Source: Temnothorax longispinosus
Lineage: Eukaryota; Arthropoda; Insecta; Hymenoptera; Formicidae
Assembly: GCF_030848805.1 (NCBI RefSeq)
Contig: NC_092360.1
Coordinates: forward strand, 15,314,001 to 15,378,000
Reading direction: 5' to 3'
DNA: 64,000 nt
Numbering within the stretch: the stretch's first letter is position 1; every line of letters begins with the position of its first letter. Of this stretch, positions 27,781-40,306 are shown in pieces. The notes beneath the pieces were generated by a model. The model was not told where the DNA came from, ran no database searches, and was given only the letters and a program-made list of their open reading frames with translations. The position numbers were made by a program, and so were the translations under genes.

Positions 27781-28543
27781 AAAAAATAATTTTAAATATT
27801 TTGAGTTATTAAAATTTTGTAATATATATATTATTTTTAAAATTCGATTTTGATAATAGCTGATTATAGAAGAACAAAAATATCTTGCTATATATTAGTT
27901 CTTCATTTAGTATATTAAATTCTCGCCACTTTTTCGCAAATAACTCAAAAATAACAATTTGTTGCTTAACATAAAAATATTTAATAACTGTGATTTTCTT
28001 ACAATCTGACTTTTCACTAGATTTGTGAATCAACAAAGTTAATACATTCATAATGCTGCATGAAAATATTCGATTATCGTATAGCGCGCTCAAAGGTATT
28101 TCAGGTCACTGGAAAGGGTTATATTACGTAACTTTCAAAGAGTTGCACGACGAACGTTCCTGAACAAGATCGTGAAAAGAAAGAATAGGTAAGGTAAGTT
28201 AGCTGTAAGGTAATATAAGGCAGATGCGAAAGAGTGAACTTCTACGGCATTGCGAGATTGAAATAAATAGTAGGAAATTGGTTTAATCATTTATTGCATT
28301 TATATTGTATTTGTACACGCCTGTAGAATGTCATGTAAATTTAGAAAATTACAATAGTTACAATCTAGCAGAAATTCTCTGCGAAAGTTTTTTATTCAAT
28401 ATTTTATAACAAAAATTAATATAAGGAGCAACAAAATTTTATACGTATATTAGTTATTGTCAGTTTCTTACGCATTTTTTAATTTATTGTAAAATAAATT
28501 AAATATTAAATTTTAAATATAAATTAAATGAATTTATATATTA
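27781..28543. other. AT-rich DNA, nothing recognised
   Basis: A 94-codon minus-strand ORF at 27809-28093 is lysine-, isoleucine- and phenylalanine-rich, as chance ORFs in AT-rich DNA are, and has no domain. No other feature is seen. Confidence 0.35.
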
Positions 28544-30227
28544 CTAGCATGCCCCGCCGGGCTTCGCCCCGGAGAACATGTGTATTAAGACATGCAAATA
28601 GTCTCTCTCTCTCTCTCTCCCTCCCCCTCTCTAAAATGCTATAAATTAAAAAATATTACTTTTTTATCGACTAAAGTTCAATTCCGTCATATATAATTCT
28701 TTGAGATTCACTTAATTATTTCCTAAAAAATTGGAAAAATTTCGTAATCCATATATATTAACCCGTAATTTCCAAAAAAATACCGGTTCCCAAAATGATC
28801 GGTAACGAAAAACTATACAGTTTATAACACTCCCCGAAAAATTCTACCCCTGTTTTATATACAATTCTTTAAAATTCAATCAATTATTTCCCGAAAAATT
28901 CGTCAAACTTCTGATACCTGCTTCCAAAAAAATCGATAATGAAAAATTTTTTGAGATTTAATCAATTATTTCCCGAAAAATTTGAAAAATTAAAAAAACC
29001 GGTTTCCAAAAAGATCGGCAACGAAAACTATAATAAATACCGGGTCAAAAAATAACACCACAGAAGATTCGATCAATTATTTTCCGAAAGCGACTTTTGA
29101 TATTGATTAATTGATTAATATTTATCATGTGAATTTAACAACTTATTTAGTCTCGAAACTTCTACCCCTGTTTTATGTAAAATTCTTTACTATTATAATA
29201 AAAAAACAGTTTGTAGCCTTTTTTTATTTGCTATGATCTCGGTAACAAAAAATTATAAACTTTATAGTTCTCCCTGGGAAATTCTACCCCTATTTCATAT
29301 ACTTTTAGTGAAAATTCGGTCAATTATTTCTCGAAAAATTAGAAAAATTAAAAAAACCGGTTTCCAGAAAATTGATAAAAAAAACTATACACTCTACCTC
29401 TACACTCCCCGGGAAATTCTACCCCTATTTCATATACTTTTAATAAAAATTTGGTCAAATGGTTTTTAATTAGAAAAACTTCTGATACCGGTTTCCAAAA
29501 AAATCGATATTAAAAGTATATGAAATTTAATAAAAATTCGGTCAAATGATTTTTAATTTCAAAAATTTCAGTACCGGCTTCCAAAGAGATCGGTAACAAA
29601 AAATTATACACTTTATGGCACTCCCCGGAAAATTCAACCCCTGTTTTATATACAATTCTTTGAAATTCCATCAATTATTTACCGAAAAATTGAAGAAATT
29701 AGAAAAACCGGTTTCCAGAAGACCGGTAACGAAAAACTATACACCCTATAACACTCCCCGGGAAATTCTACCCTTTAAGGGGTTACACCACTGTAGAAGT
29801 CTAAAATAAAGCGTTTTTTTGCGATTTTTTTTTGGCTGGAAGGAAAAGTAAGAGGATAATAATATTCAAGGATGTTATTCGGGAAATTCTACCCCTATTT
29901 CATATACGTTTGGTAAAAATTCGGTCCATTAGTTTCCGAGATCATAGCGAACAAAAAAAATGCAAACCCTGTTGCTTTATAATAATAGTACACGGAGAAA
30001 ATTTTATAGTAAATATTACTATGGTGTCGCACTAGCTGCGGACCATCGAGGAATTTTAAGTTAAATTACTATGTTTATGGTAAAAATTACGTTATTTAAT
30101 CGTTTTTAAAACAATAATTATAGTATTTTAACTTGAAATTCCTCGATGGTCCGCAGCTAGTGCGACACCATAGTAATATTTACTATAAAATTTTCTCCGT
30201 GTATAGATAATATAATAATAGTATAGA
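28544..30227 (-). mobile_element. Helitron-like element with internal tandem array
   Basis: On the minus strand the element starts TCTATACTATTATTATAAAG (two overlapping 5' ends, at 30227 and 30207). It ends with a GC hairpin (CCGGGGC-GAA-GCCCGG type, 28559-28572) about ten bases before a terminal CTAG (28544-28547) followed by T. A TC start, a 3' hairpin, CTAG and insertion between A and T are Helitron hallmarks. The interior is a degenerate tandem array of roughly 100-bp units with GATCGGTAACGAAAAACTA and GGAAATTCTACCCCT. No Rep/helicase is encoded, so it is non-autonomous. A MITE occupies 29991-30201. Confidence 0.7.
29991..30201. mobile_element. 211-bp MITE, TIR CACGGAGAAAATTTTATAGT, TA duplication
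   Basis: The long terminal inverted repeats are near-perfect (about 67 bp, running into GCGACACCATAGTAATATTT-type sequence). TA flanks both ends (29989-29990 and 30202-30203). The related sequence at 26549-26735 reads through the site with a single TA, which confirms the boundaries and the duplication. TA targeting points to a Tc1/mariner-type transposase in trans. Confidence 0.85.
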
Positions 30228-30529
30228 TAATTGGTGTCTAAAGATATTTTTAATTTATAAATGTATATTATAATTGGTGTCTAAAGATATTTTTTATTTA
30301 TGAAGGTTTTTTCTACACAATATTTTTTTGACAAATAAATTATTATTTCTTTAATGTCTTCTGATTTTTTAATTTTCTGATACTTATTGATTTTTCATTG
30401 ATCTGTTAATTTCAGAATTATATATATAATAAAATTATTAAATTTACAATTATATTTAATAGCATAATATATGTATACATAAGTAAATATTTTATGGATT
30501 AACAATGATTATTTTTTCTGACGTTTGCA

Positions 30530-30941
30530 CGGTATTAGTATTGATTTATTTAACACAGCTATCGAAGCTCAGATACTACGCTGGATAGCGCTTGGTAAGC
30601 GATGCAAAGAAGATTTATTTGGATTTATTTTCCTTTTAAAAAAGGCGTGTGTTACCTGAGTGAATTTCGTTTGTATCGTAAAATTGAAGCCTCTTTTCCG
30701 CGATGCCGATTGGCTATCTCGATTGATTGCCGCGCCGCGTAGCTTGCTTCATCCCGTGAGGGACTGTCATCGCGGAGTGTGGCGAGTTTCATGCGTGTAT
30801 AGTGCGTCGTGTGTGTCATGATGTGACAGCTCGCGTCGTGTCGCGAGGTTAATCGTCCCGCGTCGTGTCGCGATTATTATACAATAGCATAATGTTAAAG
30901 CTAAATGGCGCGCGCGAAGCGCGCGCGTCTGTAGTGTCTAG
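30530..30941 (+). mobile_element. Helitron-like 3' end with GC-rich body (5' end not found)
   Basis: GCGCGCGC-GAA-GCGCGCGC (30908-30926) is a perfect hairpin. Eleven bases later comes CTAG (30938-30941) followed by T, the expected Helitron 3' terminus. The preceding 300 bp are GC-rich and include two copies of GCGTCGTGTCGCGA (about 30832 and 30860). The left limit is arbitrary because no matching 5' terminus was identified. The GC-rich part could be captured host promoter DNA. Confidence 0.55.
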
Positions 30942-33782
30942 TATTAATTAAAATAATCGAGATTTCATACTCACGAAGGAATATATGCTTAGTAAGCTCT
31001 CGTTTCCAACTATAGCTCTTACGAACTTAATAAGCAGACAAGCGGAAAGAAGTGCGCTGGCGCCGGTTAAGTCAGCGTATGCGATCACGGCAGTAATTTT
31101 TATTAGTTCACGGCCGTTACATAGATTTGCCAATGTCGATGTTCGATTAATTACTGATCGGTAAGAGAGAAAATCTGTTTATTCCACCTCCGTACGAAAC
31201 AAGGAAGAAAAGACCTAGAAGAGAATGGAAACTTCTATATCGCTCGAGAAATCCTTGACATTGAGCTGGAGAAAGTTTCTTCAGCTGGCCAAAGAGATCA
31301 TCAACAGCGTATATAGAAGAACATTTCAAAAACAGGTAATGGTTGTTTCCTCGTTAATAATGCGCTGACGCAGTGGGTTTTCAGCAATAATTACAAATTG
31401 TAATCTATACAGAATTATGTAGAAACTCATTATTATGAAAAAGCTATATTTAATAATTTTTTATTCATTATCTATTACACAAATAATATCTGTGCTCAGA
31501 CAATTCGTTAATTGCTAATGAATTACAAGGAATTAAATGTCATTTAATTAACATTATAATTAAAGAACAAAATAAAAATAAAGTTGCTTAATATTCTCGA
31601 AGCAACGTATAAAGTATCTAATTTATTGACATTTTTATATTTCTAAGTTATTTTGAACTATTAGTTTAACGAGTTCCAGAATCATCTTCTTGACGCTATC
31701 ACGCAAAAACTATTATCGCGATGAGGTAATCTTTAATCCAATAATGCGTTGCCGCACTGCGCCGAGAGTCTGTCTTCTAATTACACGCCGCTGATGTAGC
31801 CGCAACGGAAGATGTTTATCAAAATGCATAAATCGTTTTGCATTCCCGTACACATTGAATTTCGATCACGGATAGGCAGCGACTGGAAGTGACTAGCTGA
31901 ATCTCGCAACGAATCTCTCTCGCAGCTTCTGCAGAAACAATGCGGTACTCTAGACGCCTCACATAAACCACGCAACAGTACATATATATACATTGCAATA
32001 TGCAAAACCAAACAATGTCGGTTTCTTTAGCTATGATTGCAACATCGGTCTGCAGATCGTTTTGTAGAAAATTTTAGGATGCAAATTTTATAAATTTGCA
32101 TTGAAATTACATTCGTTTTGCATTCTTCTTTATTAACCGTGATAACAGAATTATGATTAATTCTTAACCATTTTAAAGAAACAAAATGATTTAAGCAATG
32201 TTTTTAAATAAAAGTTATTTATTGATATTTTATGACATCATGGATCTTATTACATTATGGATGACATCCGTTAATAATTTTTTTTCTTTATTATATCCAA
32301 CAGGCGTATTGTCTAAAAATTATTTACGGATTCATTGATCTTTTTTTACATTCTTATTTCTCAAGTGGCACACAGGGGAAATGTAATTTAACGCGATTTT
32401 TATGTCTGTTAGAAAATTCCACGCTAATTTCCGCTTTCCACGTCAAATTTTACCGCATGCCATTCGAGCAAAGGTACGGATGTTCGCTACGTTAAGTATT
32501 AATCTCAAGCGATTCCATGCATTTCACCATTGGTGAAATGTAATTAGCGACCTTGTACATGAATGTCATTAAATATGTCAACTACTTTATGGTTTTCCCT
32601 TCGCATGTTTAATTTCACGGTCGCTTCATCCCGACCTGTCGCACTTGAAGAGAGTGAGATCACTGAAGATGACGCTAAACCGGCTTAGTCGCATTTGCAT
32701 TGACACGCAATTAAATATAGAAAAACAGATATCCTATCTAAAGTATGTCATAGCCGAGTTAAAAATACGCTATCTATAAATAATTCCAAAAAATATTCTG
32801 ATTTTACTATAACTTTCAAAATTATAATTGTAACAAAATATAATTTTTCTTTCAAAATGTTTTCAAGATATAAAGAAATAAACACCTTTAATTTCGATTT
32901 TTGATTCGAATGCGAAAACATTATGAGAAGTCCACTTTCACATAATGTTGGATAACTTGATCTTACAAAAAGATTTTTCAGAGAATTACGAAAATTAATT
33001 TGTCGTTAACTCTCTGCATTGTGCCAATAAGAAGAGTTATAATTTTATTTACATTCCGTAAATATCCGGCAGATAAATCGAACGCGGTCATTGATATTCC
33101 GTGGTGGTAAAGACAGTGACCTATTTAACGGGCGATAGCGGGATTGATGTCAATACCACGATGGCAGTCGCTATAGACGGAGGCCGGATGACGATCACTA
33201 GGACTATCAATGCGATATCATGATCCGTTTTCTTCGCTGCATATTTGTTAATATCCGATTCCGATTCCAATATGCTTACATTGAGCCCGATCATCTAAAC
33301 AAGAATAATTTTAAAATAAATTTTATTTTACATTAAATATTAGTACTTAATAAAGATTATGGATAAAACAAATCATGCACGTATAATTGTTAGTAAAGTT
33401 GATAATTGGCTTCAAAGTATCGCTGCAAACGACGGTAACCGCCGTGTGTCACTTATAACTTTACATGTATCTTTTTCATATATTAAAGCTATTAAACCCG
33501 TAGATTGTGAATAGAAACACATAATATTGCGTGTCTTTCTTCATGCAACTTAAAAATAGAGATTATTAATCGAAACTAACAATAAATCTTTAAGAAATTC
33601 GATTATTTTTGTTCAATAATTATATTAGTAATATACATAAATAATAAATAAACATGTGATATCATTCAGAGTTATTCATAATCCGAATATTCTTGGTTTC
33701 CCATTATTCAATATTACTTCGCAATCAACGATATTTTGTCCACTCTTTTTATGCCATAGTTTTTTACTATACGTTCTTATCG
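30942..33782. other. AT-rich DNA with no supported gene
   Basis: Two adjacent minus-strand ORFs of about 60 codons (30948-31133 and 31147-31329) contain no recognised domain. The rest is AT-rich single-copy-looking DNA with mild GC enrichment near 31880-31980, 32630-32700 and 33080-33240. I see nothing further to annotate. Confidence 0.35.
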
Positions 33783-33784
33783 TA

Positions 33785-34763
33785 CACTCTTAAGCATGTA
33801 CCGCGTAGTATCTCCAAATTCGAGGTACTAATTTCTAAATGGAAATGACATTTGGAGTTACATGCTGCTAGGAGATACTTTTCCCGGTACAGTAGCACGA
33901 GGTACGGAATACACGAGGTACTGATAAAGGAGGAGGTACCGATTGGAGGTACCGCACTTATAAATTCACGGTACAATTTTTTAGGAGATACAGTTTTAGG
34001 AGGTACAGTTTTTTAGGGGGCTTCCCGTATGTACCCCGTACATACGTACCTCGTACGTACATATGTACCTCGTACAAATGTGTACCTCCTACATATGTAC
34101 CTCGTACAAAAGACATTCGCGAAGCACTCGACGCGGACGCGTGCACGGACGTGTCATAGGAGGTACAGTTTTTAAAGGGGCTTTCCGTATATACCTCCTA
34201 CATACGTACCTCGTATACGTAGCCAACCATGGCATGATCGCGACATTTGTTGAACGAAAGACATTCGCGAATAGCAGCGGGCAATATTATATCATATATC
34301 CAATTCGAAACTTTATTACTCTTTTTAAACTGAATTTGTTTCTTAAGATAATTTTTGAAAAATTATATATTTGCGCTGGTATGACATATGTAGACTATAT
34401 ATAACGTTTACTTCAAATTAAGAAGTAGTCGACCACGTAAGGCAGTTGGCTCACGATGCAGAGGTCCCGAGTTCAAATCCCACCAAGGTAAGTGTGTTTT
34501 TCAAATACAAAAAAATATTTATAATCATAGACTGCATCTTAAGAAACAAATTTAGTTAAAAAATAATAATAAAATTTCGAAATAAATAATTTTTTTTGTC
34601 GGGTGAATATTCGTTGCCCATAACGTACTTCCTAACTTCGAGGTACCATGTACCTCCAATTTTTGGCGACACATGCTTAAGAGTGACTTATGTCCCTCGT
34701 AATTACGTAGAGACAAAATTTTAACGTGTACCTCCAATTTTTGGCGACACATGCTTAAGAGTG
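33785..34763. mobile_element. GGTAC-rich TIR element, TA duplication, tRNA-like core
   Basis: The ends CACTCTTAAGCATGT and ACATGCTTAAGAGTG are perfect inverted repeats flanked by TA (33783-33784, 34764-34765). The interior is packed with GGTAC, AGGTACA and CGTACCTC motifs. A block of about 115 bp is duplicated directly (about 34003-34125 and 34160-34275, both ending in GACATTCGCGAA). The right terminus is doubled, because a 35-bp piece at 34651-34685 recurs at 34729-34763. A tRNA-like sequence lies at 34433-34488. There is no transposase. Confidence 0.7.
34433..34488 (+). pseudogene. tRNA-like sequence inside the GGTAC-rich element
   Basis: GGCAGTTGGCTCACGATGCA followed by GAGGTCCCGAGTTCAAATCC resembles the D-arm, anticodon and T-arm of a tRNA. 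The AGTTCAAATCC box B is two bases off consensus. The acceptor stem cannot be drawn convincingly, so this is a relic or SINE head and not a working tRNA. Confidence 0.4.
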
Positions 34764-34765
34764 TA

Positions 34766-35105
34766 TGTATGACTTTGCATATATGTATGTATATATATGC
34801 TATTACGAAACAGGAAAACTGCGTTTATAAATATACGACATAATGCTAACATAAGCGTTCAAGATATCGTCGCTATTAATGCTTTAAAGAAAAATATTTA
34901 CGATTGATTGCAAATAAGTTTTATTATAGAGATTTCGTTACAAATACGATGATTTTTAGTTTTATAATTCTTTCAATATTACAATATTAAAAAATAGTTT
35001 TAGAAGAGTCAATATTACAGGATTTGGGTTAATAAATTCACTTATAATATTAAGTTTCTATATGTATATACATAAAATATATAAGAGATAGACGGATAGA
35101 TAAAT

Positions 35106-35142
<37 letters not shown>

Positions 35143-37053
35143 CATCAAAGGATTAATAATATTAATATGTTCCTAGGTACAAAATCTATCAAATAAACTC
35201 TTTAACTAACAAACTCCTTTACCGTTAACTACAAATGCATTAAAATCGATTGACAATCTAATCATGTAGTTTCACTCTTTCTAAATTATTAAACTTGGAT
35301 TTGATAACAAGCAATCTACAGAACAATTAGGTACAAGAATATCTTCAATTCTTTAAATAAAATTGTATTTTTCTATTTACAATTAATTGTTGAGACACAT
35401 ATATAAATCATATAAATCATAATAATATCTCTTGGAGCTTATAAAATTATTATAATTTAGTGCTATAAGTAATATAGTTCATAAAAGATATAAGTATATT
35501 CAAGTTTACAAAAAATTTAAAAATTATTGTAATATACATTTTTTATATGTAAAACTTTATGTTTATTTATAATATTTTTTATTGTAATGTTAATTTATTA
35601 TTGCAAGTAAGAAATCTTTGCCAGATTCCAGAATTAAAGACTTCAGCGAAATACTTTAGCGAGATTCAAGTAATCACTGAGATCTTCAAAGGCCCCGACA
35701 TGAGAAATACAATAATTACAATTGGAGAGAATGTGTCCCATAGCTGAGATTAAGAATAAGAGTGAGTTCAAGTAACTGTATGGTTCTCTCGAGCCAAAAC
35801 GATATAGAGATATTCGCCGGGAATTTAGGGAGAGCACGATAATGAAACTACACCGGAACTCTCGAGCGTGCCGCGTGTACACGCGGCGGCCTAGTTATTA
35901 TCACGATGACACTGATGACACGCCAACCAGGTCAACGAGTGCATAATGGACCGTTGCATTTTGTTTGTTATCACGTACATCTTGACCCTATACATACCCA
36001 GATATACATTATGCACTGTAACATTGATTGATAAACTTGATAGTATAGCTTGATTTAATCTTAAACGACCGTGTACATCATAATTGCACAAGAAAAATGT
36101 AGAGATTCTGAATTTATTCTGTCTACCAGGATTTTTTACTTTTCTATAATATTCCTTTTTTACTTTTTTTTATTTAAAATTTTTATTGCTATATATTATA
36201 TATATAGATATGTGTGAATATGTATTGATTTATTTATTTTGTTTTATCACAGGCAGAATTAAATAAAATGCATGTCGCAATTTAAAAATATAAAATTGCA
36301 TTAATGGGTGCAGGCAACATACCTATATCATATTTTTATAATTTTAATATGGAATTATATAATCTTAAAGTAGTTTTATATATTATTTTAATTCTTTCTC
36401 TTCTTTATTTTATAGTTTTATAATTACCACAAATTTCCAAATTTTTTTTCAAAATTTGTTTTTGCTTGAAGTAACAAATTCAAATTATTTACAAAATGCG
36501 CACTGTCATATCGCGTTGTTCGATATTTAAATAAATAATTTTTATATCGTTCAATATAATATCGTCACTTATTACCTTCGTCTTGTCGCGTTGATTATCG
36601 CATCTGCCTTAAAATTGTCTGTATAAAAGTTGCAAGAAAAACGAAGAACAACTCGATCACGACATTTGTTGAACGATCACGCGAAGAAACTGACGATATA
36701 TTGCGGGTCACCCGCTCTAAAAGTTCAGAAGCATGAATGCTTCCAGCGCGTTCTCGTTATATCAGTGAAAGTTGTCCGTTACAAACGTGTATATATAAAT
36801 AGTGTCGACGTGAATCCTTTCGATGTCGGAGAAGCAACCCAACGGCTTTCCATTTCTGCCGGTCGTAATTTTACTTTCGGGGATACACTTACATATTTTA
36901 CAAAGCGATAATTCTACAGTAATATTTCAAAAGCTGATGAATATCTTTTATAGAAACTGTAAAGCGCTTTTCTCTTTAAATGCTACAAAATCTAAGCATA
37001 AAACATAATTTTTCGATGTTAATATACTTAATATGTCTTTATCATGTTATCAA
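34766..37053. other. AT-rich DNA; (AG)n repeat; no supported gene
   Basis: An (AG)n run lies at about 35105-35140. A perfect 16-bp palindrome, CCGCGTGTACACGCGG, sits at 35871-35886. A stretch at 36655-36715 (CGACATTTGTTGAACGA) resembles 34238-34290 inside the GGTAC-rich element and so is probably mobile DNA. The 93-codon plus-strand ORF at 36630-36911 covers this repeat and has no domain. Confidence 0.35.
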
Positions 37054-37055
37054 TA

Positions 37056-37972
37056 GGGGAGACCAAAGCAAAGTCGGCCCCGGGGCGGAGTCGTTTTTGC
37101 AATTATCTCGAAATCTGTATGTTGCGTGAACTTTCCATTAATACTGTAAGCGCGGCTTATGGTGCTCACGTAATCAACTAAGTTTAGTGAGGTTACGTGC
37201 CATGTTGTGATTCTTATCGAAGCAAACGTGATTTCGCAGGTCGAAAGTAAAATTTCTTCCGCGTTGAAAGTTTGTAATATCTTAAGTATTATTGTCTTTC
37301 CGAATCTCAGAGTAAGTAATTCTAAAGAGTATAATGCATGCTGAACACGAATCCAGTGCAGTTTTTTTATTTTCATTGATTTTTAATGTTTTATGAGCAA
37401 CCAAATCTAAAACTTGTGTTCGGGGCGAAGTCGTTTCCAAGCCAAAACAAAGTCAAGAAAGCTAAATAATATGTGCTGCGTATGCTCGGAGATAATAGAA
37501 AACAGGACCGATGAAAAACAGTGCATTTCGTGCAGGCGTAAGACACACAACGAGTGCGTGCGCTCGTCAGACTCTGTTTTTACATGCTTTAATTGTTAGC
37601 GAAAAAGAAATATGATTTTCTTAAAATTATTTTCCGCTTTCCATTTTTTTTACTAAAAAACAATGAATAAAGTGTATTATATTATTTTTTATGATCAAAA
37701 TTATGTATCTTTATTTAAAATTCAGTCCGAGAATGAGGACACGACTCCATCCCGGGAATTTTGACTTTTCGATTTTTGCACTTTTGTCGTTTTTACTCTA
37801 TACCGGTTGAACAAAGCGACGTAGACCAAAAATGCCTATATAAATTTTGTAACAAAGGGTTTACTCTTTACAATGTGTGTGTGTGTGTGATATACTATAT
37901 TTTACTAAAATCATTTATTTTGTTGTTAAAAATCGGCACCGAAAAAAAGGCCGACTTCGCCCCAGTCTCCCC
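37056..37972 (+). mobile_element. TA-flanked DNA transposon, TIR GGGGAGAC..AAGTCGGCC, pogo/Tigger-like
   Basis: The left end GGGGAGACCAAAGCAAAGTC and the right end (reverse complement GGGGAGACTGGGGCGAAGTC) are diverged inverted repeats flanked by TA (37054-37055 and 37973-37974). GGGGCGAAGTCG-type motifs recur internally (about 37081 and 37421), perhaps as transposase-binding sites. The element keeps only a C-terminal PHD-like finger, a module known at the end of insect pogo/Tigger-type transposases. The TIR start is shared with the element at 40445-41336. The superfamily call is inference from TA targeting and the finger. Confidence 0.75.
37471..37599 (+). pseudogene. PHD-like zinc finger remnant of a transposase C terminus
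   Basis: The 42-codon stretch before the stop reads C-x2-C, eleven residues, C-x2-C, x4, H-x2-C, then C-x2-C as the last residues. This is a C4HC3 (PHD-type) ligand order. The preceding residues (37414-37470) are basic, typical of the linker before this finger in pogo/Tigger-like transposases. No DDE catalytic core or DNA-binding helix-turn-helix is found upstream within the element, so this is the surviving 3' end of a transposase gene inside a deletion derivative. It might act as a small peptide if transcribed, but nothing suggests this. Confidence 0.6.
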
Positions 37973-37974
37973 TA

Positions 37975-40108
37975 CAATTTCTTACAAGCTATAAAGTCAT
38001 AAAATAAATGCCTACGAAATTTTGCTAACGACAGTTTAAGCTTTTTTTTGATAGCATTTAATCCATATAAAATCTTGTTAATATCTCCAAGATATACAAA
38101 TTTGGTAAAGAAACACTATCTTATCATAATTATCGCACGTGGTCTTTATCAATTCACGAAAACGTAACTTAAATTAATCCAAAAAAATAAAATTATAATA
38201 GTTATACACAGACGATAGGTCAGTTATTATTACTCACTCAATCCCCAATTCCTTTAGTTCCCCAGATATGTTAGACAAACTATCGGATGTCCAACTAATA
38301 AAAGTCAAACTTCTAAAATCAAACAATTAAACATTATCATTAATAATCTTTAAGAACTCATTTAACTAATGATAATAAAATTAGATTATAACGATTGGTG
38401 CATAATATTTAGGGATTGAACAATTTTAAAAATGCCATTTTGTATGTGTGTAACAAAGTTTTAACTTTATGAAGATATTATTATATAGTATAGTAATTAC
38501 AGTTATATTCAGTGCGCAATGTTTTATAGTGTGATGATTTTAATATAAATTACTATAATGATACAGCACTAAATAATCGAGTTATACATGTTTGTGACTT
38601 TTGAAATATTTTTACTTTACGATGTTTCTTTTATAATAGTTTTAATAAAATACGTCAACGTTCATCAGCACCGAATAATTCAGAAAATGTCATAACCCTT
38701 CACTAATTTTAGCTCTTACATAACACGCGTCCATCGCTCAAGTGAATTTAATTGACTCTGGTATTATTCCTCAAGAGAATAAACTCATAAAAGGGCATTA
38801 AATAGACGACATCCTTTATTCGTGATGACTAATTATAAAAACTGTTAAACAATCTCTCTCAGTAGGTGCAAAATAAGTTCCACCAAATGCAAAATTTATG
38901 TACAAACATGTCAATTAAATTTATTGTAGAGAGTATAATACGTTAATAATTAAACATCAAAAACTTAAAAGTATGCGAATTTTATAGATAAGATTATTGT
39001 GATATAACAACCTATTTATAATATATAGATTGGAGTGAAATGTAAATGATATTGATAATAAGAAAAGGTTCCAGAAAAACGTAACTCACTTTTCGTTTAA
39101 CAAAAAGTGAGTCATTTATATTCCTAGTATCCAAAAAGTAAAACTTAAAGAAAACTAATCTTACATTTCGTAAACTTTACACTTTTTGTAAGCTATACTT
39201 GTCTATAAAAAATGAATCACATTATATTCCTGGTATCCAAAATAAAACTTAAAGAAAATTAACCTTGCATTTAATAAAGATTATATAGCTAGTGTAAATA
39301 TATATTAGTGTAAATATATAACAGCTAAAATAGATTTTAAGAAAGATTTCATATTCTATATATTAATATAACTAAATTTTCATAGAAATTATTTATTTAT
39401 TTTATTTAACATTCTGGTAGCATTATTTTTCTTGTATATTTTATTTTCAATAAATTACATTATTTGAAGATATAAGTGTGTGATAATTTGTATAAATAAC
39501 ATATATAATATCGCCGATGAATATGCGTAATATAAGAGTCACATGCAAGAAAAATCATGACAATCCTTACGAACCATTAAAACAACGCTGCTATTAATAA
39601 CTATCAGTATTCCTGATACAACACAACTCTGAATTTTCTGGAATAGATACGAGCCACACCCATCTTCTGCAATTAAGTAAAGTGCCCTATAATTTGCTAT
39701 GATGGCTTTCATGAGTCCGTCGTAACAGTACACAGTCTAAAAGTGACCATTGCACTTTAATAGTAAGTATGACAGTGATAATAATCACAAAATAGCGTAT
39801 TGATATTATTCCTCTTTAACTAGTTGATATAAGACAATGAACTGAATAGGTACATAATTAAACCACAACAAATTTTAAATAACTAATTAATTTCTATTTA
39901 GCAATTAAAATTGATTAAGCACTGCAATATTCATCTGCAATATTAAAAATATCCTGTGTAATTGAAAGTATGTTTCTCTAAAAGATGGATGAATTTTTAC
40001 AATATAAATTAATATTTAATAATTAATATAAATTAAAATTAATAAATTTCTTAATAATATAATCTAAAATGTGATTTATAATGTTTAGGTTACTTTTAAT
40101 GTTATAAC
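37975..40108. other. AT-rich DNA with one tandem duplication
   Basis: A segment with ATATTCCTAGTATCCAAAA (39117-39140) recurs about 106 bp later as ATATTCCTGGTATCCAAAA, and the surrounding 60 bp are also similar. This is a diverged local duplication. No exon or transposon end is supported elsewhere. Confidence 0.4.
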
Positions 40109-40306
40109 TCCGGATCGCGGTGCCGTTCTCTCTATTCCAAGCGCGTGCTAGCAGTCGTGAGAAGGAGTACCCTCTACCGCGCCGGTCTAGCGGTGTAACG
40201 TAGCAAATATATTTATTTATTTATTTATGTAATTATTCTCACGGCACTCGGCCGCTATCTAGCACACTCTTGGAGTGGAGAAAATGGCACCGCAATCTGG
40301 TCTCTA
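40109..40306. mobile_element. Small foldback MITE with GCGGTGCC arms
   Basis: GGATCGCGGTGCCGTTCTCT on the left and its diverged complement (ending GGCACCGCAATCTGG) on the right form imperfect arms around an (ATTT)n tract. GTTATAAC stands at both flanks (40101-40108 and 40307-40314). It could be an 8-bp target duplication, but it is itself palindromic, so it could equally be the outermost part of the inverted repeat. Confidence 0.55.

Noticed and set aside
26549..30035. Set of similar plus-strand ORFs (phrases like EILPLFHIRLVKIRS)
   Set aside because: They translate the repeated non-coding units of the Helitron-like family and vary with unit decay, so this is not a protein family.
31147..31329. 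Minus-strand 60-codon ORF and its neighbour at 30948-31133
   Set aside because: No domain and no splice or promoter evidence. Length is within chance expectation.
35871..35895. Perfect palindrome CCGCGTGTACACGCGG followed by CTAGT, as in a Helitron 3' end
   Set aside because: Only four bases separate hairpin and CTAG, the hairpin has no loop, and no related copy or 5' end was seen.
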